DNA of 64,000 nt from Saxidomus purpurata (Eukaryota; Mollusca; Bivalvia; Venerida; Veneridae), in assembly GCA_022818135.1 (NCBI GenBank), contig JAFMSR010000002.1:44988699-45052698 (forward strand). Direction: 5' to 3'. The notes under the pieces are model-generated. The model saw nothing but the letters and a program-made list of their open reading frames with translations, was not told the DNA's origin and did not search any database. Every line of letters begins with the position of its first letter. The first letter of the stretch is position 1. Of this stretch, positions 43,201 to 57,385 are shown in pieces. The translations under genes and the position numbers were made by a program.

Positions 43201-46200
43201 AAGGGAGGACTCACAGGAAGACAGAAAAAAAACAGCAAAAGCAAGGGTTGAGATTACAGACCTACATATATGTCTACATTTGAGAAAAAGGTCAAAAGAC
43301 CAAATCTTTTGTACAATGACTGACCTTAAAATCATGAAATCATCTTTGTGCACACAGTTTATATGATGCTAACCACTAGCTACCTTTCTCTAAGGCACTC
43401 AACTTGTGCCTAACCCTGAAAGCCTGCTAGTTTCAGATTTTATCACATTCGTACAAAAATGCAAAAATGAAATCTTTAAAAATTCAAATTGTGTTACTTA
43501 TCAAAGATGAAAATGAATGCTTTTCAATGTTAACTAACCAAAGGCCAATTAAGGCTCATGTACACAAAAGCTATTACTGGTTACGTTAGTATGTTTTCAT
43601 TAAATATCCAAACCCTTAACTCTATTACATGAACTATCTTCCATACAAGATGCTTTTAAAAAAAATTCACTTGCCTTTAATATCAACCTTATGAACTTAT
43701 AAGATTTTGTCAAAAGTCATAGGCAACAACAATACTTAAAATGAACCTACTACTTCTATGAGAAGTTTATTGTCAAAACTGGTTGGCCTGAAAAGTTTTT
43801 AGGTCAGTCCTTAAACTGAAACAAACTCACAACTAAACAGAAAGCTGATAAAAATTTAATGGCCAAAATAGCCATGCAAGATCATTTATCTTCACAGAAG
43901 GTTTTTGTCTTCACAGAATTTTTTGTCAAAAATGATTGGCCAAAACAGTCCTCTAAATAATCCTACAGCTTCATCAGATTCTTTGTCAAATAAGATTGGC
44001 CTAATCTGTCCTGTCCAGACTTTCCAAATGGCATTATTGCTTTTTGTTTGAAGCTACTATATTGTCATATGGCTGTAATAAATAATCTCAACCACTTACT
44101 TTGTCTTTGCAAAACACTGGATACTGGACTGGGTATATACTGCAAAGCCTGCTGGGTATAACCGATATCTTACTTTAAAACCAGCTACTAACATACTACA
44201 TTTTTTTGTGCCTAACCTAGGAAGCCTGTTTGGCATTGCCAACTTGAAGGCAGACTTACCATAAAGCACATTCAAAGGGAGGACTCACAGGAAGACAGAA
44301 AAAAAACAGCAAAAGCAAGGGTTGAGATTACAGACCTACATGTATGTCTACATTTGAGAAAAACAAGGTCAAAAGACCAAATCTTTTGTACAATGACTGA
44401 CCTAAAAACCATGCAATCATCTTTGTGCACACAGTTTATATGATGCTAACCACTAGCTACCTTTCTCTAAGGCACTCAACTTGTGCCTAACCCTGAAAGC
44501 CTGCTAGTTTTAGATTTTATCACATTCGTACAAAAATGCAAAAATGAAATCTTTAAAAATTCAAATTGTGTTACTTATCAAAGATGAAACTGAATGCTTT
44601 TCAATGTTAACTAACCAAAGGCCAATTAAGGCTCATGTACACAAAAGCTATTACTGGTTACGTTAGTATGTTTTCATTAAACATATGCCAAACACCTTAA
44701 CTCCTAAACATGAACTATCTTCCATACAAGATGTTTTGTCAAAAACAAATTCACTTGCCTTTAATATCAACCTTATGAACTTAAAAGATTTGTCAAAAGT
44801 CATAGGCAACAACAATACTTAAAATGAACCTTCCACTTCTAAGAGAAGTTTATTGTCAAAACTGGTTGGCCTGAATAGTTTTTAGGTCAGTCCTTAAACT
44901 GAAACAAACTCACAACTAAACAGAAAGCTGATAAAAATTTAATGGCCAAAATAGCCATGCAAGATCATTTATCTTCACAGAAGGTTTTTGTCTTCACAGA
45001 AATTTTTGTCAAAAATGATTGGCCAAAACAGTCCTCTAAATAATCCTACAGCTTCATGAGCTTTGTCAAATAAGATTGGCCTAATCTGTCCTTCCAGACT
45101 TTCCAAATGGCATTATTGCTTTTGTTGTTGAAGTTACTATATTGTCATAAAGGGCTGTAATAAATAATCTCAACCACTTACTTTGTCTTTGCAAAACACT
45201 GGATACTGGACTGGGTATATACTGCAAACCCTGCTGGGTATAACCGATATATTACTTTAAAACCAGCTACTAACAACTACATTTAATTTTGTGCCTAACC
45301 TAGGAAGCCTGTTTGGCATTGCCAACTTGAAAGCAGACTTACCATAAAGCACATTCAAAGGGAGGACTCACAGGAAGACAGAAAAAAACAGCAAATGCAA
45401 GGGTTGAGATAACAGATCTACATATATGTCTTCATTTGAGAAAAAGGTCAAAAGACAAAATCTTTTGTACAATGACTGACCTAAAAACCACACAATCATC
45501 TTTGTGCACACAGTTTATATGATGCTAACCACTAGCTACCTTTCTCTAAGACACTCAACTTGTGCCTAACCCTGAAAGCCTGCTAGTTTCAGATTTTATC
45601 ACATTCGTACAAAAATGCAAAAATGTAATCTTTAAAAATTCAAATTGTGTTACTTATCAAAGATGAAATGGAATGCTTTTCAAATGTTTAGTAACCAAAG
45701 GCCAATTAAGGCTCATGTACACAAAAGCTATTACTGGTTACGTAGTATGTTTTCATTAAATATGCCTAGTCCTAACTCCTTCCTAAACATGAACTATCTT
45801 CCATACAAGATGTTTTCAAAAAAAATTACTTGCCTTTAATATCAACCTTATAAATTAAAACAAGATTTGTCAAAAGTCATAGGCAACAACAATACTTAAA
45901 ATGAACCTACCACTTCTATGAGAAGTTTATTGTCAAAACTGGTTGGCCTGAAAAGTTTTTAGGTCAGTCCTTAAACTGAAACAAACTCACAACTTAACAG
46001 AAAGCTGATAAAAATTTAATGGCCAAAATAGCCATGCAAGATCATTTATCTTCACAGAAGGTTTTTGTCTTCACAGAATTTTTTGTCAAAAATGATTGGC
46101 CAAAACAGTCCTCTAAATGATCCTACAGCTTCATGAGATGCTTTGTCAAATAAGATTGGCCTAATCTGTCCTTCCAGACTTTCCAAATGGCATTATTGCT

Positions 46201-49200
46201 TTTGTTTCTGAAGCTACTACATTGTCATAATTATGACTATAATAAATAATCTCAACCACTTACTTTGTCTTTGCAAAACACTGGATACTGGACTGGGTAT
46301 ATACTGCAAAGCCTGGTGGGTATAACCGATATCTCAGTTTAAAACCAGCTACTAAGAACTACTTTAATTTTGTGCCTAACCTAGGAAGCCTGTTTGGCAT
46401 TGCCAACTTGAAGACAGACTTACCATAAAGCACAATCAATGGGAGAATTCACAGGAAGACAGAAAAAAAACAGCAAAAGCAAGGGTTGAGATTACAGACC
46501 TACAAATATGTCTACATTTGAGAAAACAAGGTCAAAAGACCAAATCTTTTGTACAATGACTGACCTAAAAACCATGCAATCATCTTTGTGCACACAGTTT
46601 ATATGACGCTAACCACTAGCTACCTTTCTCTAAGGCACTTAACTTGTGCCTAACCCTGAAAGCCTGCTAGTTTCAGATTTTATCACATTCATACAAAAAT
46701 GCAAAAATGAAATCTTTAAAAATTCAAATTGTGTTGCTTATCAAAGATAAAAATTAATGCTTTTCAATCATAAGTAACCAAAGGCCAATTAAGGCTCATG
46801 TACACAAAAGCTATTACTGGTTACGTATAGTATGTTTTCATTAATACATATGGCCGTCCTTAACATGAACTATCCTAAACATGAACTATCTTCCATACAA
46901 GATGTTTTGTCAAAAAATTCACTTGCCTTTAATATCAACCTTATAACTTATAAGATTTTGTCAAAAGTCATAGGCCACACCAATACTTAAAATGAACCTA
47001 CTACTTCTATGAGAAGTTTATTGTCAAAACTGGTTGGCCTGAAAAGTTTTTAGGTCAGTCCTTAAACTGAAACAAACTCACAACTAAACAGAAAGCTGAT
47101 AAAAATTTAATGGCCAAAATAGCCATGCAAGATCATTTATCTTCACAGAAGGTTTTTGTCTTCACAGAATTTTTTGTCAAAAATGATTGGCCAAAACAGT
47201 CCTCTAAATGATCCTACAGCTTCATGAGAAGCTTTGTCAAATAAGATTGGCCTAATCTGTCCTTCCAGAGTTTCCAAATGGCATTATTGCTTTTGTTTCT
47301 GAAGCTACTATATTGTCATAATTATGACTATAATAAATAATCTCAACCACTTACTTTGTCTTTGCAAAACACTGAATACTGGACTGGGTATATACTGCAA
47401 AGCCTGGTGGGTATAACTGATATCTCAGTTTAAAACCAGCTACTAAGAACTACAATTAATTTTGTGCCTAACCTAGGAAGCCTGTTTGGCATTGCCAACT
47501 TGAAGACAGACTTACCATAAAGCACAATCAATGGGAGAATTCACAGGAAGACAGAAAAAAAACAGCAAAAGCAAGGGTTGAGATTACAGACCTACAAATA
47601 TGTCTACATTTAAGAAAAACAAGGTCAAAAGACCAAATCTTTTGTACAATGACTGACCTAAAAACCATGCAATCATCTTTGTGCACACAGTTTATATGAT
47701 GCTAACCACTAGCTACCTTTCTCTAAGGCACTTAACTTGTGCCTAACCCTGAAAGCCTGCTAGTTTCAGATTTTATCACATTCGTACAAAAATGCAAAAA
47801 TGAAATCTTTAAAAATTCAAATTGTGTTGCTTATCAAAGATAAAAATTAATGCTTTTCAATGATAAGTAACCAAAGGCCAATTAAGGCTCATGTACACAA
47901 AAGCTATTACTGGTTACGTTATGTATGTTTTCGTTAAAAACATATGGCCTAAACAGTCCTTAACATGAACTATCTTCCATACAAGATGTTTTGTAAAAAC
48001 GTCACTTGCCTTTAATATCAACCTTATAACATATAAGATTTTGTCAAAAGTCATAGGCAAGAACAATACTTAAAATGAACCTACTACTTCTATCAGAAGT
48101 TTATTGTCAAAACTGGTTGGCCTGAAAAGTTTTTAGGTCAGTCCTTAAACTGAAACAAACTCACAACTAAACAGAAAGCTGATAAAAATTTAATGGCCAA
48201 AATAGCCATGCAAGATCATTTATCTTCACAGAAGTGTTTTTGTCTTCACAGAAATTTTTGTCAAAAATGATTGGCCAAAACAGTCCTCTAAATGATCCTA
48301 CAGCTTCATGAGAAGCTTTGTCAAATAAGATTGGCCTAATCTGTCCTTCCAGACTTTCCAAATGGCATTATTACTTTTGTTTCTGAAGCTACTATATTGT
48401 CATAATTATGACTATAATAAATAATCTCAACCACTTACTTTGTCTTTGCAAAACACTGTATACTGGACTGGGTATATACTACAAAGCCTGCTGGGTATAA
48501 CCGATATCTCAGTTTAAAACCAGCTACTAAGAATTACTTTACTTTTGTGCCTAACCTAGGAAGCCTGTTTGGCATTGCCAACTTGAAGACAGACTTACCA
48601 TAAAGCACATTCAAAGGGAGAATTCACAGGAAGACAGAAAAAAACAGCAAAAGCAAGGGTTGAGATTACAGACCTACAAATATGTCTAAATTTGAGAAAA
48701 AAAAGGTCAAAAGACCAAATCTTTTTGTACAATGACTGACCTAAAAACCATGCAATCATCTTTGTGCACACAGTTTATATGATGCTAACCACTAGCTACC
48801 TTTCTCTAAGGCACTCAACTTGTGCCTAACCCTGAAAGCCTGCTAGTTTCAGATTTTATCACATTCATACAAAAATGCAAAAATGAAATCTTTAAAAATT
48901 CAAATTGTGTTGCTAATCAAATATGAAAATGAATGCTTTTCAATGATAAGTAACCAAAGGCCAATTAAGGCTCATGTACACAAAAGCTATTACTGGTTAC
49001 GTTACTAGTATGTTTTCGTTAATAACATATGGCCTAAACAGTCCTTAACATGAACTATCTTTCCCATACAAGATGTTTTGTCAAAACTTCACTTGCCTTT
49101 AATATCAACCTTTATAACATATAAGATTTTGTCAAAAGTCATAGGCCACACCAATACTTAAAATGAACCTACTACTTCTATGAGAAGTTTATTGTCAAAA

Positions 49201-52200
49201 CTGGTTGGCCTGAAAAGTTTTTAGGTCAGTCCTTAAACTGAAACAAACTCACAACTAAACAGAAAGCTGATAAAAATTTAATGGCCAAAATAGCCATGCA
49301 AGATCATTTATCTTCACAGAAGGTTTTTGTCTTCACAGAAATTTTTGTCAAAAATGATTGGCCAAAACAGTCCTCTAAATGATCCTACAGCTTCATGAGA
49401 AGCTTTGTCAAATAAGATTGGCCTAATCTGTCCTTCAGAGTTTCCAAATGGCATTATTACTTTTGTTTCTGAAGCTACTATATTGTCATATGACTGTAAT
49501 AAATAATCTCAACCACTAACTTTGTCTTTGCAAAACACTGGATACTGGACTGGGAATATACTGCAAAGCCTGCTGGGTATAACCGATATCTCAGTTTAAA
49601 ACCAACTACTATGTTACTACTTTTGTGCCTAACCTAGGAAGCCTGTTTGGCATTGCCAAATTGAAGACAGACTTACCATAAAGCACATTCAAAGGGAGAA
49701 TTCACAGGAAGACAGAAAAAACAGCAAAAGCAAGGGTTGAGATTACAGACCTACACATATGTCTACATTTGAGAAAAAGAAGGTCAAAAGACCAAATCTT
49801 TTGTACAATGACTGACCTAAAAACCATGAAATCATCTTTGTGCACACAGTTTATATGATGCTAACCACTAGCTACCTTTCTCTAAGGCACTCAACTTGTG
49901 CCTAACCCTGAAAGCCTGCTAGTTTCAGATTTTATCACATTCGTACAAAAATGCAAAAATGAAATCTTTAAAAATTCAAATTGTGTTGCTAATCAAATAT
50001 GAAAATGAATGCTTTTCAATGATAAGTAACAAAAGGCCAATTAAGGCTCATGTACACAAAAGCTATTACTGGTTATGTATTGTATGTTTTCGTTAATAAC
50101 ATATGGCCTAAACAGTCCTTAACTTGAACTATCTTCCATACAAGATGTTTTGTCAAAACTCACTTGCCTTTAATATCAACCTTATAACTTATAAGATTTT
50201 GTCAAAAGTCATAGGCAAGAACAATACTTAAAATGAACCTACTACTTCTATGAGAAGTTTATTGTCAAAACTGGTTGGCCTGAAAAGTTTTTAGGTCAGT
50301 CCTTAAACTGAAACAAACTCACAACTAAACAGAAAGCTGATAAAAATTTAATGGCCAAAATAGCCATGCAAGATCATTTATCTTCACAGAAGGTTTTTGT
50401 CTTCACAGAATTTTTTGTCAAAAATGATTGGCCAAAACAGTCCTCTAAATGATCCTACAGCTTAATGAGAAGCTTTGTCAAATAAGATTGGCCTAATCTG
50501 TCCTTCTGTAGTTTCCAAATGGCGTTATTACTTTTGTTTTTGAAGCTACTATATTGTCATATGACCGTAATAAATAATCTCAACCACTTACTTTGTCTTT
50601 GCAAAACACTGTATACTGGACTGGGTATATACTGTAAAGCCTGCTACGTATAACTGATATCTCAGTTTAAAACCAGCTACTATGTTACTACTTTTGTGCC
50701 TAACCTAGGAAGCCTGTTTGGCATTGCCAAATTGAAGACAGACTTACCATAAAGCACATTCAAAGGGAGAATTCACAGGAAGACAGAAAAAAAACAGCAA
50801 AAGCAAGGGTTGAGATTACAGACCTACAAATATTTCTAAATTTGAGAAAAAGAAGGTCAAAAGACCAAATCTTTTTGTACAATCACTGACCTAAAAACCA
50901 TGCAATCATCTTTGTGTACACAGTTTATATGATGCTAACCACTAGCTACCTTTCTCTAAGGCACTCAACTTGTGCCTAACCCTGAAAGCCTGCTAGTTTC
51001 AGATTTTATCACATTCTTACAAAAATGCAAAAATGGAATCTTTAAAAATTCAAATTGTATTGCTAATCAAATATGAAAATGAATGCTTTTCAATGATAAG
51101 TAACAAAAGGCCAATTAAGGCTCATGTACACAAAAGCTATTACTGGTTACATTGTATGTTTTCAATAATAAAATATGGCTTTAACAGTCCTTAACATGAA
51201 CTATCTTCCATACAAGATGTTTTGTCAAAATCACTTGCCTTTAATATCAACCTTATAACTTATAAGATTTTGTCAAAAGTCATAGGCAAGAACAATACTT
51301 AAAATGAACCTACTACTTCTATGAGAAGTTTATTGTCAAAACTGGTTGGCCTGAAAAGTTTTTAGGTCAGTCCTTAAACTGAAACAAACTCACAACTAAA
51401 CAGAAAGCTGATAAAAATTAAATGGCCAAAATAGCCATGTAAGATTATTTATCTTCACAGAAGGTTTTTGTCTTCACAGAAATTTTTGTCAAAAATGATT
51501 GGCCAAAACAGTCCTCTAAATGATCCTACAGCTTCATGAGAAGCTTTGTCAAATAAGATTGGCCTAATCTGTCCTTCCATAGTTTTCAAATGGCGTTATT
51601 ACTTTTGTTTCTGAAGCTACTATATTGTCATATGACTGTAATAAATAATCTCAACCACTTACTTTGTCTTTGCAAAACACTGTATACTGGACTGGGTATA
51701 TACTATAAAGTCTGCTAGGTATAACCAATATCTCAGTTTAAAACCAGCTACTATGTTACTACTTTTGTGCCTAACCTAGGAAGCCTGTTTGGCATTGCCA
51801 AATTGAAGACAGACTTACCATAAAGCACATTCAAAGGGAGAATTCACAGGAAGACAGAAAAAAACAGCAAAAGCAAGGGTTGAGATTACAGACCTACAAA
51901 TATGTCTAAATTTGAGAAAAAAAGGTCAAAAGACCAAATCTTTTTGTACAATGACTGACCTAAAAACCATGCAATCATCTTTGTGCACACAGTTTATATG
52001 ATGCTAACCACTAGCTACCTTTCTCTAAGGCACTCAACTTGTGCCTAACCCTGAAAGCCTGCTAGTTTCAGATTTTATCACATTCGTACAAAAATGCAAA
52101 AATGAAATCTTTAAAAATTCAAATTGTGTTGCTAATCAAATATGAAAATGAATGCTTTTAAATGATAAGTAACAAAAGGCCAATTAAGGCTCATGTACAC

Positions 52201-55200
52201 AAAAGCTATTACTGGTTACATTGTATGTTTTCGTTAATAACATATGGCCTAAACAATCCTTAACTTGAACTATCTTCCATACAAGATGTTTTGTCAAAAT
52301 CACTTGCCTTTAATATCAACCTTATAACTTATAAGATTTTGTCAAAAGTCATAGGCCAGAACAATACTTAAAATGAACCTACTACTTCTATGAGAAGTTT
52401 ATTGTCAAAACTGGTTGGCCTGAAAAGTTTTTAGGTCAGTCCTTAAACTGAAACAAACTCACAACTAAACAGAAAGCTGATAAAAATTTAATGGCCAAAA
52501 TAGCCATGCAAGATTATTTATCTTCACAGAAGGTTTTTGTCTTCACAGAAATTTTTGTCAAAAATGATTGGCCAAAACAGTCCTCTAAATGATCCTACAG
52601 CTTCATCAGAAGCTTTGTCAAATAAGATTGGCCTAATCTGTCCTTCTGTAGTTTCCAAATGGCGTTATTACTTTTGTTTCTGAAGCTACTACATGTATAT
52701 TGTCATATGACCGTAATAAATAATCTCAACCACTTACTTTGTCTTTGCAAGACACTGTATACTGGACTGGGTATATACTATAAAGTCTGCTAGGTATAAC
52801 CAATATCTCAGTTTAAAACCAGCTACTATGTTACTACTTTTGTGCCTAACCTAGGAAGCCTGTTTGGCATTGCCAAATGGAAGACAGACTTACCATAAAG
52901 CACATTCAAAGGGAGAATTCACAGGAAGACAGAAAAAAACAGCAAAAGCAAGGGTTGAGATTACAGACCTACAAATATTTCTAAATTTGAGAAAAAGAAG
53001 GTCAAAAGACCAAATCTTTTTGTACAATGACTGACCTAAAAACCATGCAATCATCTTTGTGTACACAGTTTATATGATGCTAACCACTAGCTACCTTTCT
53101 CTAAAGCACTCGACTTGTGCCTAACCCTGAAAGCCTGCTAGTTTCAGATTTTATCACATTCGTACAAAAATGCAAAAATGGAATCTTTAAAAATTCAAAT
53201 TGTGTTGCTAATCAAATATGAAAATGAATGCTTTTCAATGATAAGTAACAAAAGGCCAATTAAGGCTCATGTACACAAAAGCTATTACTGGTTACATTGT
53301 ATGTTTCCATTAATAACATATGGCCTAAACAATCCTTAACTTGAACTATCTTCCAAACAAGATGTTTTGTCAAAATCACTTGCCTTTAATATCAACCTTA
53401 TAACTTATAAGATTTTGTCAAAAGTCATAGGCAAGAATAATACTTAAAATGAACCTACTACTTCTATGAGAAGTTTATTGTCACAACTGGTTGGCCTGAA
53501 AAGTTTTTAGGTCAGTCCTTAAACTGAAACAAACTCACAACTAAACAGAAAGCTGATAAAAATTTAATGGCCAAAATAGCCATGCAAGATTATTTATCTT
53601 CACAGAAGGTTTTTGTCTTCACAGAATTTTTTGTCAAAAATGATTGGCCAAAACAGTCCTCTAAATGATCCTACAGCTTCATCAGAAGCTTTGTCAAATA
53701 AGATTGGCCTAATCTGTCCTTCCGCAGTTTCCAAATGGCGTTATTACTTTTGTTTCTGAAGCTACTATATTGTCATATGACCGTAATAAATAATCTCAAC
53801 CACTTACTTTGTCTTTGCAAAACACTGTATACTGGACTGGGTATATACTGTAAAGCCTGCTACGTATAACTGATATCTCAGTTTAAAACCAGCTACTATG
53901 TTACTACTTTTGTGCCTAACCTAGGAAGCCTGTTTGGCATTGTCAAATGGAAGACAGACTTACCATAAAGCACATTCAAAGGGAGAATTCACAGGAAGAC
54001 AGAAAAAAAACAGCAAAACCAAGGGTTGAGATTACAAACCAACAAATATGTCTACATTTGAGAAAAAGAAGGTCAAAAGACCAATGACTGACCTAAAAAC
54101 CATGCAATCATCTTTGTGCACACATTTTATATGATGCTAACCACTAGCTACCTTTCTCTAAGGCACTCAACTTGTGCCTAACCCTGAAAGCCTGCTAGTT
54201 TCAGATTTTATCACATTCATACAAAAATGCAAAAATGAAATCTTTAAAAATTCAAATTGTGTTGCTAATCAAATATGAAAATGAATGCTTTTCAATGATA
54301 AGTAACAAAAGGCCAATTAAGGCTCATGTACACAAAAGCTATTACTGGTTACATTGTATGTTTCCGTTAATGACATATGGCCTAAACAATCCTTAACTTG
54401 AACTAACTTCCAAACAAGATGTTTTGTCAAAATCACTTGCCTTTAATATCAACCTTATAACTTATAAGATTTTGTCAAAAGTCATAGGCAAGAATAATAC
54501 TTAAAATGAACCTACTACTTCTATGAGAAGTTTATTGTCAAAACTGGTTAGCCTGAAAAGTTTTTAGGTCAGTCCTTAAACTGAAACAAACTCACAACTA
54601 AACAGAAAGCTGATAAAAATTTAATGGCCAAAATAGCCATGCAAGATTATTTATCTTCACAGAAGGTTTTTGTCTTCACAGAATTTTTTGTCAAAAACGA
54701 TTGGCCAAAACAGTCCTCTAAATGATCCTACAGCTTCATCAGAAGCTTTGTCAAATAAGATTGGCCTAATCTGTCTTTCCGCAGTTTCCAAATGGCGTTA
54801 TTACTTTTGTTTTTGAAGCTACTATATTGTCATATGACTGTAATAAATAATCTCAACCACTTACTTTGTCTTTGCAAAACACTGTATACTGGACTGGGTA
54901 TATACTGTAAAGCCTGCTACGTATAACTGATATCTCAGTTTAAAACCAGCTACTATGTTACTACTTTTGTGCCTAACCTAGGAAGCCTGTTTGGCATTGC
55001 CAAATTGAAGACAGACTTACCATAAAGCACATTCAAAGGGAGAATTCACAGGAAGACAGAAAAAAACAGCAAAAGCAAGGGTTGAGATTACAGACCTACA
55101 AATATTTCTAAATTTGAGAAAAAGAAGGTCAAAAGACCAAATCTTTTTGTACAATGACTGACCTAAAAACCATGCAATCATCTTTGTGCACACAGTTTAT

Positions 55201-57152
55201 ATGATGCTAACCACTAGCTACCTTTCTCTAAGGCACTCGACTTGTGCCTAACCCTGAAAGCCTGCTAGTTTCAGATTTTATCACATTCGTACAAAAATGC
55301 AAAAATGGAATCTTTAAAAATTCAAATTGTGTTGCTAATCAAATATGAAAATGAATGCTTTTCAATGATAAGTAACAAAAGGCCAATTAAGGCTCATGTA
55401 CACAAAAGCTATTACTGGTTACATTGTATGTTTCCATTAATAACATATGGCCTAAACAATCCTTAACTTGAACTATCTTCCAAACAAGATGTTTTGTCAA
55501 AATCACTTGCCTTTAATATCAACCTTATAACTTATAAGATTTTGTCAAAAGTCATAGGCAAGAATAATACTTAAAATGAACCTACTACTTCTATGAGAAG
55601 TTTATTGTCAAAACTGGTTAGCCTGAAAAGTTTTTAGGTCAGTCCTTAAACTGAAACAAACTCACAACTAAACAGAAAGCTGATAAAAATTTAATGGCCA
55701 AAATAGCCATGCAAGATTATTTATCTTCACAGAAGGTTTTTGTCTTCACAGAATTTTTTGTCAAAAATGATTGGCCAAAACAGTCCTCTAAATGATCCTA
55801 CAGCTTCATCAGAAGCTTTGCCAAATAAGATTGGCCTAATCTGTCCTTCCGCAGTTTCCAAATGGCGTTATTACTTTTGTTTTTGAAGCTACTATATTGT
55901 CATATGACCGTAATAAATAATCTCAACCACTTACTTTGTCTTTGCAAAACACTGTATACTGGACTGGGTATATACTGTAAAGCCTGCTAGGTATAACCAA
56001 TATCTCAGTTTAAAACCAGCTACTATGTTACTACTTTTGTGCCTAACCTAGGAAGCCTGTTTGGCATTGCCAAATGGAAGACAGACTTACCATAAAGCAC
56101 ATTCAAAGGGAGAATTCACAGGAAGACAGAAAAAAAACAGCAAAAGCAAGGGTTGAGATTACAAACCAACAAATATGTCTACATTTGAGAAAAAGAAGGT
56201 CAAAAGACCAATGACTGACCTAAAAACCATGCAATCATCTTTGTGCACACATTTTATATGATGCTAACCACTAGCTACCTTTCTCTAAGGCACTCGACTT
56301 GTGCCTAACCCTGAAAGCCTGCTAGTTTCAGATGATATCACATTCATACAAAAATGCAAAAATGAAATCTTTAAAAATTCAAATTGTGTTGCTAATCAAA
56401 TATGAAAATGAATGCTTTTCAATGATAAGTAACAAAAGGCCAATTAAGGCTCATGTACACAAAAGCTATTACTGGTTACGTTGTATGTTTTCGTTAATAA
56501 CATATGGCCTAAACAGTCCTTAACATGAACTATCTTCCATACAAGATGTTTTGTCAAAATCACCTGCCTTTAATATCAACCTTTTAATTATAACTTACAA
56601 GAAGATTTTGTGAAAAGTCATTGGCCAGAACAATACTTAAAATGAACCTACTACTTCTATGAGAAGTTTATTGTCACAACTGGTTCGCCTGAAAGGTTTT
56701 TAGGTCAGTCCTTAAACTGAAACAAACTTACAACTTAACAGAAACTTGATAAAAAATTAAATGGCAAAAATAGCCATGCAAGATCATTTATCTTCACAGA
56801 AGGTTTTGTCATGACAGAAATTTTTATAAAAATTGATTGGCCGAAACATTCTATAAAATGATCCAACGGCTTCATGAGAAGCTTTGTCAAATAAAAGTGG
56901 CCTAATCTGTCCTTCCAGAGTTACAAAATGGCATTATTGCTTTTGTTTCTGAAGCTACTATATTGTCATATGGCTATAATAAATAATCTCGACCACTTAC
57001 TTCGTGGATACTGGACTGGGTAAATACTGCAAAGCCTGCTAGGTACAAATGACTATAACCGATATCTCAGTTTAAAACCAGCTACTAAGATACTACATTT
57101 GTGCCTAACCTAGGAAGCCTGTTTGACATTGCCAACTTGAAGACAGAATACC
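40231..57152. repeat. Satellite: about 16 units of about 1073 bp
   Basis: TGTGCCTAACCTAGGAAGCC occurs at 40984, 42056, 43133, 44207, 45290, 46371, 47463, 48546, 49624, 50695, 51766, 52841, 53911, 54968, 56038 and 57100; spacing is 1057-1092. Units are head to tail, the second and later ones very similar. Each has four copies of a TTTGTCAAAA...TTGGCC module, two related motifs (TGTGCCTAACCTAGGAAGCC and TGTGCCTAACCCTGAAAGCC, about 270 bp apart), two indel-rich slots, and on the minus strand two conserved donor-like sites (ATG/GTAAGT and AAA/GTAAGTGG). No frame stays open between units, so it is not a repeated protein. Left units (1-5) and right units (9-15) carry different diagnostic variants. 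Confidence 0.95.
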
Positions 57153-57385
57153 ACTAGATGGGTGTTCAGTAGAACACTTGTGTCGCCCTCTTACACTTTG
57201 TCAGAATAACCAATAATTTCGTGACAAAATCTAAGTACAAAAAGGGGCACAACTCTGTCAAATATGACCTTGACCTACAAAATTTGGCGGCATCACAACC
57301 CTTATGTCATAAGCAATGCAATTTTAAAGTTTAATGAAGAAATCTTACTAAATAACAAAGTTATAGCCAATGTTAAGTTTTCATA
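57153..57385 (+). mobile_element. Element E, copy 2, truncated, in the last satellite unit
   Basis: ACTAGATGGGTGTTCAGTAG through TGTCGCCCTCTTAC and one core unit (AAAAAGGGGCACAACTCTGT, TTTGGCGGCATCACAACCC) match 10536 onward. It stops at CATAACAAAATC and runs into satellite sequence (TTTTGTACAATGACAG). About 165 bp of satellite unit are missing at the site, and the 3' end of E is lost. Confidence 0.65.
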
